Assembly: GCA_963575745.1 (NCBI GenBank) | Contig: CAUYUJ010000657.1 | Span: 80,001-110,999 of the forward strand | From: Prorocentrum cordatum | Taxonomy: Eukaryota; Sar; Dinophyceae; Prorocentrales; Prorocentraceae | Direction of reading: 5' to 3' | DNA length: 30,999 nucleotides | Shown here: positions 9,759 through 19,506 of the stretch, piece by piece | Numbering within the stretch: position 1 is the stretch's first letter | How the letters are laid out: each line of letters opens with the position of its first letter | The notes under the pieces: generated by a model | What the model saw: the letters and a program-made list of their open reading frames with translations, nothing else | Database searches by the model: none | What the model was told of the DNA's origin: nothing | Translations under genes and position numbers: made by a program

Positions 9759-10221
9759 GATGGGCATGGGGGAACGCCTTGATCCTGGTCGCATTGTAGA
9801 AAGAGCAGTAATTACGTTGGCTTCTGATCCATACGCTGTTCCAGATTTATCCTGTTTGTTCCTCATCCTACTCGCTGCGCCCATTGACCGTTCCGTTTAT
9901 GTGATGTTGCAGTCGTTGTGGTATCTCTGTCTCGAAGTTGGACGAGACATGTTCGCATTGCTCCTATTTGTGGCCAGCGAGCGCTCAGCGACGAGCATTT
10001 GTAGAATTTTGTGTTAGGGGTGCGGTAGCAGGCCATCTCTACAAAGGAATGCTCGATTGCAGCAGCAAGCCGAGGGGGTGCGACAGATCGGGATGAAGAA
10101 CGGGAAGGCCAACATAATCGATTGCACGGCGTGCGGAATCTGTACATCGGAGCAGCATGTGAGGTCATTCCCCAAATCGTGTTTGCACTTAGGGGTTCCT
10201 GCTTGTCTTCTACGGAGCTGG
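9759..10221 (+). other. Intron D, 5' part
   Basis: Mixed DNA with no repeat or gene recognised. It is the start of a proposed 5125-bp intron (9759-14883). Confidence 0.4.
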
Positions 10222-10446
10222 GCTCGATTGTCGGGTCCGCCGCCTCGTTGTTGCCGTCGGCGTTCCATCGCCGCCTCGTCGCCGCCTGTCGTTTGGGCTC
10301 GTTTGTCGGATCCGCCGCCTTGTACCTGCCGTCGCCGCCCCGTCGCCGCCCGTTGTCTGAGCTCGTTTGTCGGGTCCGCTTCCTCGTTGCCGCCGTCGCC
10401 GCCCCGTCGCCGCTCCGTCGTCGCTTCGTCGCCGTTCCTCGCCTAG
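10222..10446. repeat. GCTCGTTTGTCGG tandem repeat, about 3 units
   Basis: The block gctcg(a/t)ttgtcgg(g/a)tccgc occurs at 10222, 10297 and 10361, with CGTCGCCGCC-type filler between (periods 75 and 64 bp). It runs up to the 14-bp minisatellite units at 10450. Confidence 0.7.
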
Positions 10447-10449
10447 ATT

Positions 10450-10491
10450 GCACCACATAGACTGCGCGACATGAGTTGCATGACATAGATT
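10450..10491 (+). repeat. 14-bp minisatellite, 3 units (left of repeat copy 2)
   Basis: Three head-to-tail 14-mers: gcaccacatagact, gcgcgacatgagtt, gcatgacatagatt. They match the consensus GCACAACATAGATT of the larger array at 14559-14726. A TA tract and then dispersed repeat copy 2 follow directly. Confidence 0.8.
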
Positions 10492-10521
10492 TTGCCATAT
10501 ATATATATACACACAAGAGAC
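10492..10521. repeat. TA/CA dinucleotide border
   Basis: The sequence ttgccatatatatatatacacacaa-like borders the start of dispersed repeat copy 2, as at the other two copies. Confidence 0.7.
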
Positions 10522-11392
10522 TGCAGTGGCGTTTCGCGCCTTGCACCTTCGTCCTTGGAGTTTGGTATGCAGGCGGGATGGCAGGAAGGTCAAGCTGACA
10601 ATTTAGCAATAACTTCTTGTTGCTTTTTCCGGCATCGCCGTTGTAGTAATGTTATTAGGTATTTTCCTTCCGTGCTTTTTTTTCCTCATTCTCGCCATAC
10701 CTTGCGCATTCTCCCCATCCTCCTCAGCTCTTTTTGCGGAGGCTCCTCCTTGGAGACCCTCTGGGGGCCTCACAAAAGTTGTTTAGGCTTTCTTACGACC
10801 CTCTGAAGGCCTCCTCGGGCCACCCTGCCTCCAACCGCGTTCTCCCTGAACGACCAGGTCACGATTTGGAATGCTTCGGAGGGTGTCTTGGGGCCTTCTT
10901 GGGCCGCCATGGGGCTCTCTTAGGGCCATCTTGGACCCCTGTTGTGCCTTTTTGGGGCTCTCTTGGACTGCCTGGAAGCCCTTTCGGATGGTTGTGAGAC
11001 GACTTTGGAGCCTCCCAGGCGGCTTCGGACGCTCAGAAGACCGCCGTCTTGGAGCGTCGGGAAGCCGAAAAGAAGAGAACCCCTAAATTCTGCAAAATTC
11101 TACAGAAAATCAATGACTTTTGCCTCTTGGGGCCTTGTTGGGAGTACTCTTTCAGGCCTCTTGGGACGTTTTGGAGCGATCTTTGGGGGTATGACGGCTT
11201 CTTGGGGATTGTCGTGGACCGTATTGGGACTCGCTAGGGTGGTTTCGAGAGCGCGCCGGAACGCCTGGAACCCGTCTGGGGCCGTCTTCAGGCTCTCGTG
11301 AGATTCTCCCAGGTCGTCTGATTGGTTGCCTGGAGGCTCGGGGAGGGCCAAATTCGTTTGCGGGGGGGCTTTTTCTGGCGTCCCCGGCCCTA
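10522..11392 (+). repeat. Dispersed ~0.9-kb repeat, copy 2
   Basis: Starts tgcagtggcgtttcgcgcc and ends gcgtccccggccctatac. It has the same block order as copies 1 and 3, but with a 25-40 bp shortening near 10810 relative to copy 1 (the cgtgttctgggggcctctgg segment is missing). One forward frame is open through the block that reads FGALLDCLEALSDGC in all three copies. Confidence 0.85.
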
Positions 11393-11601
11393 TACAAAAT
11401 ATATGAAAAATGCACACATGCACACACACACACGCACACACACACACACACGTATGTATGTATGTATGTATGTATGTATGTATGTATGTATGTATGTATG
11501 CATGCATGCATGCATGCATGTATGTATGTATGTATGTATGCATGCATGCATGTATGCATGCATGTATGTATGTATGTATGTATGCATGCATGTATGCATG
11601 C

Positions 11602-11649
<48 letters not shown>

Positions 11650-11706
11650 TTATGTATATGTATATGTATATGTAGATGTATATGTATATGTATATGTATA
11701 TGCATT

Positions 11707-11741
<35 letters not shown>

Positions 11742-11815
11742 GTATATATATATTATATGTATATGTATATGTATATGTATATATAGAAGTATAAATATAT
11801 ATATATATACAAGAC
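11393..11815. repeat. CA, TATG/CATG and TATATG microsatellite block
   Basis: In order: CA repeats (about 11405-11450), TATG/CATG repeats (about 11450-11600), a hexameric TATATG array (about 11600-11790), then TA repeats to 11810. It joins dispersed repeat copies 2 and 3. The repeated strand is the complement of the TACA array that follows copy 1. Confidence 0.95.
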
Positions 11816-12742
11816 TGCAGTGGCGCTTCGCGCCATGCACCTTGGTCCTTGAACTTTGGTTTGCAGGCAGAATGGCAGGAAGGTCAAGCCGACAATTTAG
11901 CGATAACTCCTGGTTGCCTTTTCCGGCATCGCCGCTATAATGATGTTATTCGTTATCCTTCCTTCATGCTTATTGTTCCTTATGTTCGCCATACCCTGCG
12001 CATTCTCCACATCCTCCTCAGCTCTTTTTTGCGGAAGATCCTCCTTGGAGAGCCTCTAGGGGCCTTACAGAAAGTTTTTCCGGCTTTGTAAAGGCCTTCT
12101 GGAGGCCTCCTGGGCGTATTCTGGGGGCCTCCGGGGCTTCCTCGGGCCACCCTGCCTCCAACCGCCGTCTCCCTGAACGACCGAATCACGATTTGGAATT
12201 CTTCGGAGGGTGTCTTTGGGCCATCTTGGGCCGCCATGGGGCTCTCTGAGGGCCATCTTGGACCCGTGTTGTGCCGTTTTGGGGCTCTCTTGGACTGCCT
12301 GGAAGCCCTTTCGGATGGCTGTGGGGCGATTTGGGAGCCTCCCAGGCGGCTTCGGACGCCCAGAAGACCGCCGTCTTGGAGTGCCGGGAAGCCGAAAAGA
12401 GGAGAACCCCAAAATTCACCAAAAATCCACAGAACATCAATGATTTTTGCCTCGGGGGGCCTTCTTGGGAGTGCTCTTGGAGGCCTCTTTGGGGCCGTCC
12501 TGGAGGCCTCTTGGGCCATCTTGAGGTCACGTCGGTCACTCTTGGAGCGCTCTTGTGCTGTCTTAGGGGTCTCTGGGACGTCTCCGATGACCCCCCTGAT
12601 CGCCCTAAGTGTGCTGGGAAGGCTTGGCAAAACGCCTTGCGAGGCCCGGTGGCCGCTTCGAGGCCCGTCTGGAGGGCCCCAAAGCCCCAGGTCCTGGGAG
12701 TCCGGTTTTGGGGGGGGGATGGGTTTTCCCCCCGCCCGGGCT
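11816..12742 (+). repeat. Dispersed ~0.9-kb repeat, copy 3
   Basis: Starts ctgcagtggcgcttcgcgcc. The first ~600 bp track copy 1 closely. From about 12480 the sequence switches to a different GGCC-TCTTGG run, ending gggcttataaaaatat, so the 3' third has been rearranged or is another subfamily. A TA tract follows. Confidence 0.82.
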
Positions 12743-12761
12743 TATAAAAATATAGGAAGAG

Positions 12762-12807
<46 letters not shown>

Positions 12808-12834
12808 CACAACATCGAAAGCACCACAGAGCAC
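12743..12834. repeat. TA tract plus two 14-bp minisatellite units
   Basis: A TA dinucleotide tract (about 12762-12805) is followed by gcacaacatcgaaa (12807-12820) and gcaccacagagcac (12821-12834), two diverged units of the 14-bp minisatellite. Together with 10450-10491 they bracket the repeat pair. Confidence 0.65.
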
Positions 12835-13010
12835 CTGATATATTCTCCTTCCTAAAAGGAGATAGGTTCTACCTCCCTCCCCCCCGAACTTATCGATTCC
12901 CCGGGAACCGATGCAAAACACGTGATTCTGACCCAATGTCCATCCTACCTGATTCATACTATCCCAGCCAGGCTGGTATCGGTCCCCCTTCGGCGATCTG
13001 GCAAAAAATA
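12835..13010. other. Intron D, unassigned
   Basis: Mixed DNA with no recognised gene or repeat. Confidence 0.35.
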
Positions 13011-13870
13011 CTGTACGGTGACATGTTGTGTTCGAACATAACACTTTTTCGCGAATCCTTTTTACACACATATCATGCGGGGCACACGCGCGCGGCCGCT
13101 GCGCACGCATGTCGATGTTTGTTTAAACTCATCCTGTTTTAAACAATTTTAATATTTCGCTTTAAGAAAACCCTGTGAACATATACGATTTTTTCACCCA
13201 CAAATTCTGAAACATCTGCCCGCGCGCTCTTGCCAAATCCTTCAACAACCAATGGTTCTTCAACATTCCTGTCAAATCGGGCTTCTTGGGCAACTTTTGC
13301 GCGCGCGTCGGTCTCATTCAATAACGGTCGCGCGCCTGCCAGGGCCACAATCCCTCGTAAAAAATACCATGCGGGGCGCATGTGCGCGGCCGCCGCGCGC
13401 GCGCAGGTCGACATCCTTCCAAGCACATTGTGGTTTCAACAGTTTCAAGACCCAGCCTCATGAAATCACACGAGTCGTACCATACATCCTCGAACATAAT
13501 CTGCAAACACATCCAAACAATCTACCCGCGCGCGCTTTCCGAATCCTGAAAAAAACTTATGGCTTTTCACAATTTCTGGCACTCGAACAACTTATGCGCG
13601 CGCGTCGAACGCCTTCAACATCGGTCGTGCGCCTGCCAGGGCCACAATCCCTTCTTAAAATGACTATGCGGGGCACATGCGCGCGGCCGCCGCGCGCGCA
13701 GGTCGAATTCCTTCCAAACACGTTGCGGTTTCAACAATTTCAAGACCGAGCTTCTTGAAATCACACGAATCGTACCATACATCCTCGAAACAAATCTGCA
13801 CAAACATCAAACATTCTGGCCGCGCGCGCTTTACCCTGGGCACGCTTCTTGTCCAGAATCGTTGTTTTAC
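13011..13870. repeat. 295-bp GC-rich tandem repeat, nearly 3 units
   Basis: The marker GCGGGGCRCAYG occurs at 13077, 13371 and 13668, a period of 294 and 297 bp. Each unit contains a gcgcgcggccgc-like NotI/CpG cluster, gtttcaac(a/g)(a/g)tttcaagac, a gaaatcacacga(g/a)tcgtaccatac block, a second gcgcgcgc cluster, and cgcctgccagggccacaatccc. A short relict (caacaatttcaagatccaac) recurs at 14050. Short open frames rich in Arg/Ala across the units are repeat shadows. Confidence 0.85.
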
Positions 13871-14157
13871 GTTCCAGGGGTCCCGGAGACGGCCTCCGCA
13901 GGCTGAAAACATGGAACAACCGCCCGTCGCAATTTTTTTGCGTCAATAGGAGGTCAGGGGTTCGAGGCCCCGGGACGAGGGCGGCTGCGTCGTGGCGCCT
14001 CTATCCGTCGTCGTCCCCGGGAGGACCTTCCTCCTTCGGCTCTTGTCCTCAACAATTTCAAGATCCAACTTCATTACAACCTATGGAAGAAGAAGAAAAC
14101 AAAAAAAACATGACCTCAGGCAAAAATCTTATAATTTCAGTTCGCGCGCGGTTCGCT
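13871..14157. other. Intron D, unassigned
   Basis: Mixed DNA. A tRNA B-box-like ggttcgaggcccc occurs at about 13958, but no tRNA fold can be built around it. It contains the 295-bp repeat relict at 14050. Confidence 0.35.
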
Positions 14158-14437
14158 GTGTCGTCGTCGTCGTCGTCGTCGTCTTCGTCGTCGTCGGCGT
14201 CGTCGTCGTCGGCGTCGGCGTCGTCGTCGGCGTCGTCGTCGGCGTCGTCGTCGTCGTCGGCGTCGTCATCGTCGTCGTCGTCGGCGTCGGCGTCGGCGTC
14301 GTCGTCGTCGTCGGCGTCGTCGTCGTCGTAGTCGTAGTCGTCGTCGTCGAAGTCGTCGAGTCGTCGTCGGTGTCATCGTAGTCGTCGTCGGCGTCGTCGT
14401 CGTCGTCGTCGTTGTCGCTGGCGTCGGTGTCGTTGCC
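14158..14437. repeat. GTC/TCG trinucleotide array
   Basis: About 280 bp of GTC with GGC and GTA variants. It yields Ser-, Val- or Thr-rich open frames that are not genes. Confidence 0.95.
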
Positions 14438-14558
14438 AAGTGCCATTTGGTACCTACCGTCATGGTCTTAAGAGGTCTTGCGACCAAGTTGCGGGTGGGA
14501 GGGTGGGATGTTTGCACGAGCAGTGGAGAGGACAGCTTCAAGGCAGTCAAAGTGAATT

Positions 14559-14726
14559 GCACTTCATAATTTGCATCACATTTACTGCAGCACATGGATT
14601 GCACAACATAGATTGGACCATGTCGATTGCACCACCTTTATTGCACAACAGGGATTGCGCAACGTACATTGCACAGCGTCGATTTCACCACATGTATTTC
14701 TCCACGTAGGATGCACGACATGTATT
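14559..14726 (+). repeat. 14-bp minisatellite, 12 contiguous units
   Basis: Twelve head-to-tail 14-mers without a single indel, from gcacttcataattt through gcacaacatagatt to gcacgacatgtatt. The consensus is about GCACAACATAGATT. Strongly diverged units in exact register suggest old amplification without later slippage. The same unit is found at 10450-10491 and 12807-12834. Confidence 0.9.
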
Positions 14727-14883
14727 TCTAGAAACACATTGTTTGGGGACCACACTGCTCAATATTATCCTACACAGATATATAGGAATTGATGTGGATC
14801 CAGCGCGGAAGCAGCAGGAGTGCAATCGACGGGCTGAATCGGACGGAATTGGAGCAATGCCAAGTTACAGAAGGAGGAGCGAG

Positions 14884-14910
14884 GCCACCGACGAGAAGAT
14901 CCTAAAGGCC
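14884..14910 (+). CDS. Importin-5-like karyopherin, possible exon E
   Basis: This is tentative. After gcgag at 14879-14883 the sequence reads ATDEKILK in phase 0, which would continue exon D as GICNE-ATDEKILK, the acidic-to-basic step expected at that point. It is followed by GCCCGC, a possible GC donor. A 27-bp exon is unusually short and the remaining C terminus (about 40-50 residues in the family) was not found in the window, so this may be coincidence. Confidence 0.3.
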
Positions 14911-17057
14911 CGCTCCTTTAATATCGCTGCGTTCGAGCCTATGAATGTTGCGCGGCTTGTTCTCGGCATTTGCCAGGTTGCCATATCACCCCTTCCTCTC
15001 CTCTTCGCACCACAGCCGAGGAGACAAGGGGAGACCATGGTATCACTAGCGCGACTCCAAGAGAAAGCGACTTGGGGGTTTTCTGGCCGCGCCGTCGTCG
15101 GCTCACTTTCGGCAAAGGGGACTAACGGGTCGGGCGGCCGCGCCGTCGTCAGAATTCCCAACCCCTCCTCTTCGCTGCAATATCCCCGCAGTTCCCGAGG
15201 TGGCGGCCGTCAATTTTTTGTGACCCTATTTTAGTGGTGAGGGAGGTCTTTCCGTCAGTTTTTGCGATCCCCCCCTTCGTTTTTTCCTGGTGAGTCCACG
15301 TCGTCGGTTCTGACGGTTCTTGGGTTTGCTATTAATGATTCCCCCGTGATGCCATGGTTCGGGCTGCACTAGCCTGATCTCCCCCTCGTAGAAGCCATCA
15401 TTGGTATAACCGCCGCTCCGGTGTGCGGCGGCCGAGAGGGCGCAGGCGAGGGCACAGCCTCCCCTGGCGCAGCACGTGGCGAGACCCATGGCGCAGGTGT
15501 GGCGAGACCTCCCGCAGCTGGACCCGTGGCGCAGCCCGCTGCGCAGCTTCCCACGGCCCAGCCCGCGGTGGCGCCGCGCCCCGCCTGTTGCACCCCGTGG
15601 CGCAGAGCGTGGCGCGGCCAGCAGGGCAGCGCGGGTTCGAACCAGCCGGAGGCCGGGGGCGGAGGAGAGGGGCACAAGAGTGAAGTGGGGGGGCGGCGGA
15701 GGAGAGGGCGGAGGTTGCACGAGTGGGGAGGTGGCGCGGGCGGCGAAGAGGCCGAAGGCGAGGGCGACACCGAAGAGGCCGATGAGGCTCAGAACGATCG
15801 GCTGCTCCTGCTCTCTGCTCGCCGCTTGGGCCGTTGGGCGGCGGGGCCCGGACGTCGGGCTGTCCTATGAGAGTGCTTCAGAAGAGGTCCGGGCAAACAT
15901 GAAGAAGTCGGCACACATTCCAAGATGTCCAACATGGTTCAATATTGTCTGGATCTTCGTCTTCCCTCCGCCATCCCACATGTTCCCATATGTTTCTGGT
16001 GATGCGCTGATTTGTCCGTGCTTAGTTTTGCCTCCTGAGTTTTGCGCCATGGCTTTTTGCTGCTCCTTGTTGCGCTTGCGCGAAGATCTACTTCACGGCT
16101 GCTGCCTCAAGCTGGCAGAAAGCTCCACCGTTCTAATGAGCTTTCTGGGTGGCGCACGGACTTGGCTCTAGACTCGTTCGTGCCCAGAAGGGCAGTATTG
16201 GCAGTGCATGTCGACTACGCGCCAGAGTCTGATGCCCTTCCACAGCAGATTGTCACAGCAGTGTGCCCGATCCCACGGACGATTAGGTTCGCGACGTGCA
16301 CGCGACCTTCAACAATGATGTTAGTATGGTTTTGATCTTTGGGATAGCTTGTCGCTCCGCCTGTTCTGGCCCACCGCGCTCTGGGGCAGCACGCTATGCA
16401 CGTTGCAGTCCCCAGGTGTCCACGTCCCGAGCCTTTCCGAGCCTCCCGCCCCGCGCAGCGGAGCGACACGCCATCTACTCGCAGGGCAGGGCATGTCGCC
16501 CGGGCCGCCGCGGAGACACGCTGTCCAAAAGTTCCCGACCGCAGAGCAGCACCTCAGGGCCAGGAGCACGCAGTTCACGAGGACCTGGTTGCACAGGGTG
16601 CAGCGGCCTCCCCGTCTCAGAGCGGAGGCCCGCGCGCGCACGCTTGACCTCCGCGCCGCACCGTTCGCGACACACGGCCCTGCCGCTCTGAGCCACGCGG
16701 CGGCCCAGGGCAGTGAGGGCCTCAAGATTCAGCGGCGGCGCCCCTCACCTCGGCAGCCTCGGGGGGTCTCGCCTCGGCTCCGAGGGTTGCGCCGACTCGC
16801 GGCGGCACTGCCGCAGAATGAAGCCAGGCTGGGCGAAATGCGGACGTGTCTGCCACTCGTCCGCGGCAGAAGGACGGCAGAACCGACCAGCACCAGGCAA
16901 ACAACTCGTAAGAGGGTTGCCCGTACGCTCCCCTGCGCAACACCGCCAGCAGCTTCACTCGGCTCTGGGCGAAGCCCAGACCAAGTCATGGCGCAGCGGC
17001 GAGCACGCAGGCTGGCGCCCGGGGTGTTCAGGATCCACCGACTCCCCCATCCCTCAC
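14911..17057. other. GC-rich region without recognised gene
   Basis: Several open frames exist (for example plus-strand frames over 15420-15870 and 16349-17131, and a minus-strand frame over 16321-16725), but none shows a motif I recognise. GC-rich DNA is expected to leave such frames open. Around 15480-15620 a loose gtggcgcag / gtggcgaga word repeats. The missing 3' end of the importin-like gene should lie in or beyond this stretch. Confidence 0.35.
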
Positions 17058-17204
17058 CGAGCGCGCTCCACTACTCGCAAAGTGCCTACTCGCAAACGTC
17101 CGAGAAAAAACACATGTCTGCATCGATGTAATATATCGTAAATCCCCTATGGCGGATCCAGGCCATTTGCGAGTAGTCACTTTGCGAATAGTGGAGCGCG
17201 CTCG
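17058..17204. mobile_element. MITE-like element with 39-bp terminal inverted repeats
   Basis: 17058-17096 and 17166-17204 are reverse complements at 37 of 39 positions (left arm starts cgagcgcgctccactactcg). The 69-bp interior is not repeated elsewhere in the window. Within each arm the word ctactcgcaaa occurs twice. There is no coding capacity. Size and structure fit a miniature inverted-repeat element. I cannot see a convincing target-site duplication (flanks ...cctcac and tcgaat...), so the superfamily is unknown. Confidence 0.75.
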
Positions 17205-17984
17205 TCGAATCCCGATGACAACACATGCCCAGCTCGATGGCCCGACGAGTTGCCCATGGCACGTAGGCATCAAGCTGCTTGGCCTGCTGCAGTTGGGCGG
17301 GCGCGAAAAGTCGCAGCTCGCCGAGGGCGCGCGCTGCTGTTCCGAGGGCGGCTGCAGGAGGCCGGCGGAGGAGGCGGGGGCCTCGGAGCGGTGCTCCTGA
17401 GCTGCTGCCCATCGGAGAATCGACGCGTGCTACTTTTGCGGTGGCCCCGCTGGGGGTTTTCGAGCGTCGGTCCCGCGGGGTCATCTCGGGCCTTCCTCGC
17501 TCCTCTCCTGCCTACCCTCTTCCGTCCTCTCGAGGCGCGAGGAGGGGAGGGGCCTCCGCCCTCGCAGCGTTCTGGTGCGCGCGGCGGCCCGGGAAGCGGG
17601 GCCCGCGTGCTCCCCTCCTCGGCCGTCGTCTTCGTCGCGCCGCTACTGCAAGGGGATGGATAGATGACTGCCTACCCGAATGTGGAGCTCGTCCGCCTTC
17701 AGAGGCGAGGCGAGGCCGTCAACTTAAGGGGTTCGAGTCTGGCTCAGAGGCCGTTCCATACCTATACTCAGGTCCAGCCATGGTCTCCTGGCCGCAACTC
17801 GCCGTGGAAGCGAGGTTCGGCGGGATGGGCGAAGGGGGAGAGAGTGGGATGGGTATGAAAGGGAGGCGGGGAGAGGGTGGATGCGTGGGAGGAGAAGGGA
17901 GAAGGGGGGAGCGGGGGCAGGATCAGGGGGAGGAGGAGCAGCAGCAGCCGCAGCGTGAAGAAGGTAGTAGATGAGCAAGAGTGG
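17205..17984. other. GC-rich, then purine-rich DNA
   Basis: No recognised gene. From about 17820 it turns G/A-rich (ggggagagggtgg, gggaggagaaggg) and leads into the GAT array that begins the fold-back left arm. Confidence 0.4.
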
Positions 17985-18450
17985 GATGATGATTATGATG
18001 ATGCTGATGATGATGGTGATGCTGATGACGATGATGATGCTGATGATGGTGATGATGATGATGATGATGATGATGATGGTGGTGATGCTGCTGATGATCA
18101 CGATGATGATGATGATGATGATGCTGATGATGATGATGATGATGATGATGATGACGACGGTGATGGTGATGGTGATGGTGATGCTCATGTTCATGCTCAT
18201 GATGATGCTGGTGATGATGATGGTGGTGATGATGATGATGATGACGATGACGATGATGATGCTGATGCTGATGCTGATGATGATTATTATGCTGGTGATG
18301 CTGATTACGATACTGCTTATGATGACGATGATGATGATGATGCTGCTGCTGATGATGATGAGGATGATGGTGTGATGTGATGTTGATGGAGATGATAATG
18401 GTGATGATGGTGGTGCTGCTGATGGTAATGGTGATGGCAATGGCGATGGT
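17985..18450 (+). repeat. GAT (ATG) trinucleotide array, outer part of left arm
   Basis: About 465 bp of GAT with GCT, GGT and GAC variants, giving Asp or Met homopolymer frames. It is mirrored by the ATC array at 29713-30360 on the other side of the fold-back structure. Confidence 0.95.
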
Positions 18451-19506
18451 AAGGAAGAAAAGGAGGAGGAGGACACAGGAGAGGAGGAGCAGGAGGAGGA
18501 GGAGGACATGGATGAGAGAGAGAAGTTAATGAAATGGAGGAGGTGGAGGACCAGTGCACAGCCAAGACTCATCAACGATGTTGGAAGAAACCTTCCCTCA
18601 AAGCTTCATCCTCAGAGGCCCCTACAGAGATTCATGTTTTCACTGAGGGGGAAGCCTCGTTTGGAGAGAACTTTTTGGAGATCCCGAAGCGTGCCAAAAC
18701 TCCATTCTCGGAACATCAACGCCACGAGTCAACTTGATTGTGGCGTCTTGACGATCCTGAACCGTGCCAGAGCGCCATTCCCGGAACTTCAGCACCGCAC
18801 ATTAACGTAATTGTTGCGCCTTGGCAATCTTGAGTCGCTCCAGAACCTTATTTCGGGTACGTTAACCATAAGAAGCCCGTGAAATAGTTGGAAATGTTGA
18901 AAACGAATGTGCGCACCGCTGAAGCGAGAGCTTCATATTGAAAAGGAGCCGCCCTCAATCCGTGAAACTCTTGTACATGCTTCACTCGAATGTGCGCGGC
19001 GCCAAGGCGAGAGCCACAGTCTGAAAATGACCCGCCCTCCATCCGTGAAGCTCTTGCATGTTTAAAACGAGGGCGTGCTGCGCTAAGGCGAGAGCCACAT
19101 CTTGGAAACCACCCGCCCTCCACCCTTGAAGCTCTTCTAGAAAACGTTTTCATCGATTGCACGCGGCGCCAAGGCAATAGAGCGAAAGTTTGAAGACGAC
19201 TCGCCCGCAGTCCGTGAAGCTCTTGCGGAGTTTAAGGACGACTGTGCGCGGTGCTAGGGCGAGAGCCACGTGTTGAGAACCACCCGCCCTCCATCCCCGA
19301 AGCGGTTGCCAATTTTTACGCGTCAGGGTCATACGTGATCAGGAAGTCTGAGGCGAAACGCACGGCCCGCCCTTTCGACCAGCCTCGGGGCGAGACAGGG
19401 AGGAGAGTTATCTTCAAGGAGATGAAGCAAACGAAGGAGGAAGGAGGCGGAGGAGGGAGGAAGGAGGAGGAGGAGGAGGATCAGGGGGAGGAGGAGGAGG
19501 AGGCAT
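18451..19506. repeat. Large inverted repeat, left arm
   Basis: The order is a GGA tract (18453-18510), a unique block (about 18540-18850), a satellite of about 5 units of 80-86 bp (ggcgagagccac marker at 18923, 19007, 19087, 19173 and 19258), a flank (19347-19430), and a GGA tract (19434-19506). Each block has a reverse-complement partner in 21390-22496. For example 18562-18586 matches the complement of 22314-22338 at 24 of 25 bases, and tctgaggcgaaacg at 19347 pairs with cgtttcgcctgaga at 21463. Confidence 0.85.

Noticed and set aside
13950-13975. tRNA-like B box (ggttcgagg); similar words near 1311, 15633, 17728, 25726 and 28960
   Set aside because: No acceptor stem, D arm or anticodon arm can be placed around any of them. 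Those at 1311, 25726 and 28960 are inside coding sequence.
16321-16725. Minus-strand open frame of 134 codons with a CTLCNQ motif
   Set aside because: No recognisable family. GC-rich DNA leaves frames open on both strands here, so I do not call a gene.
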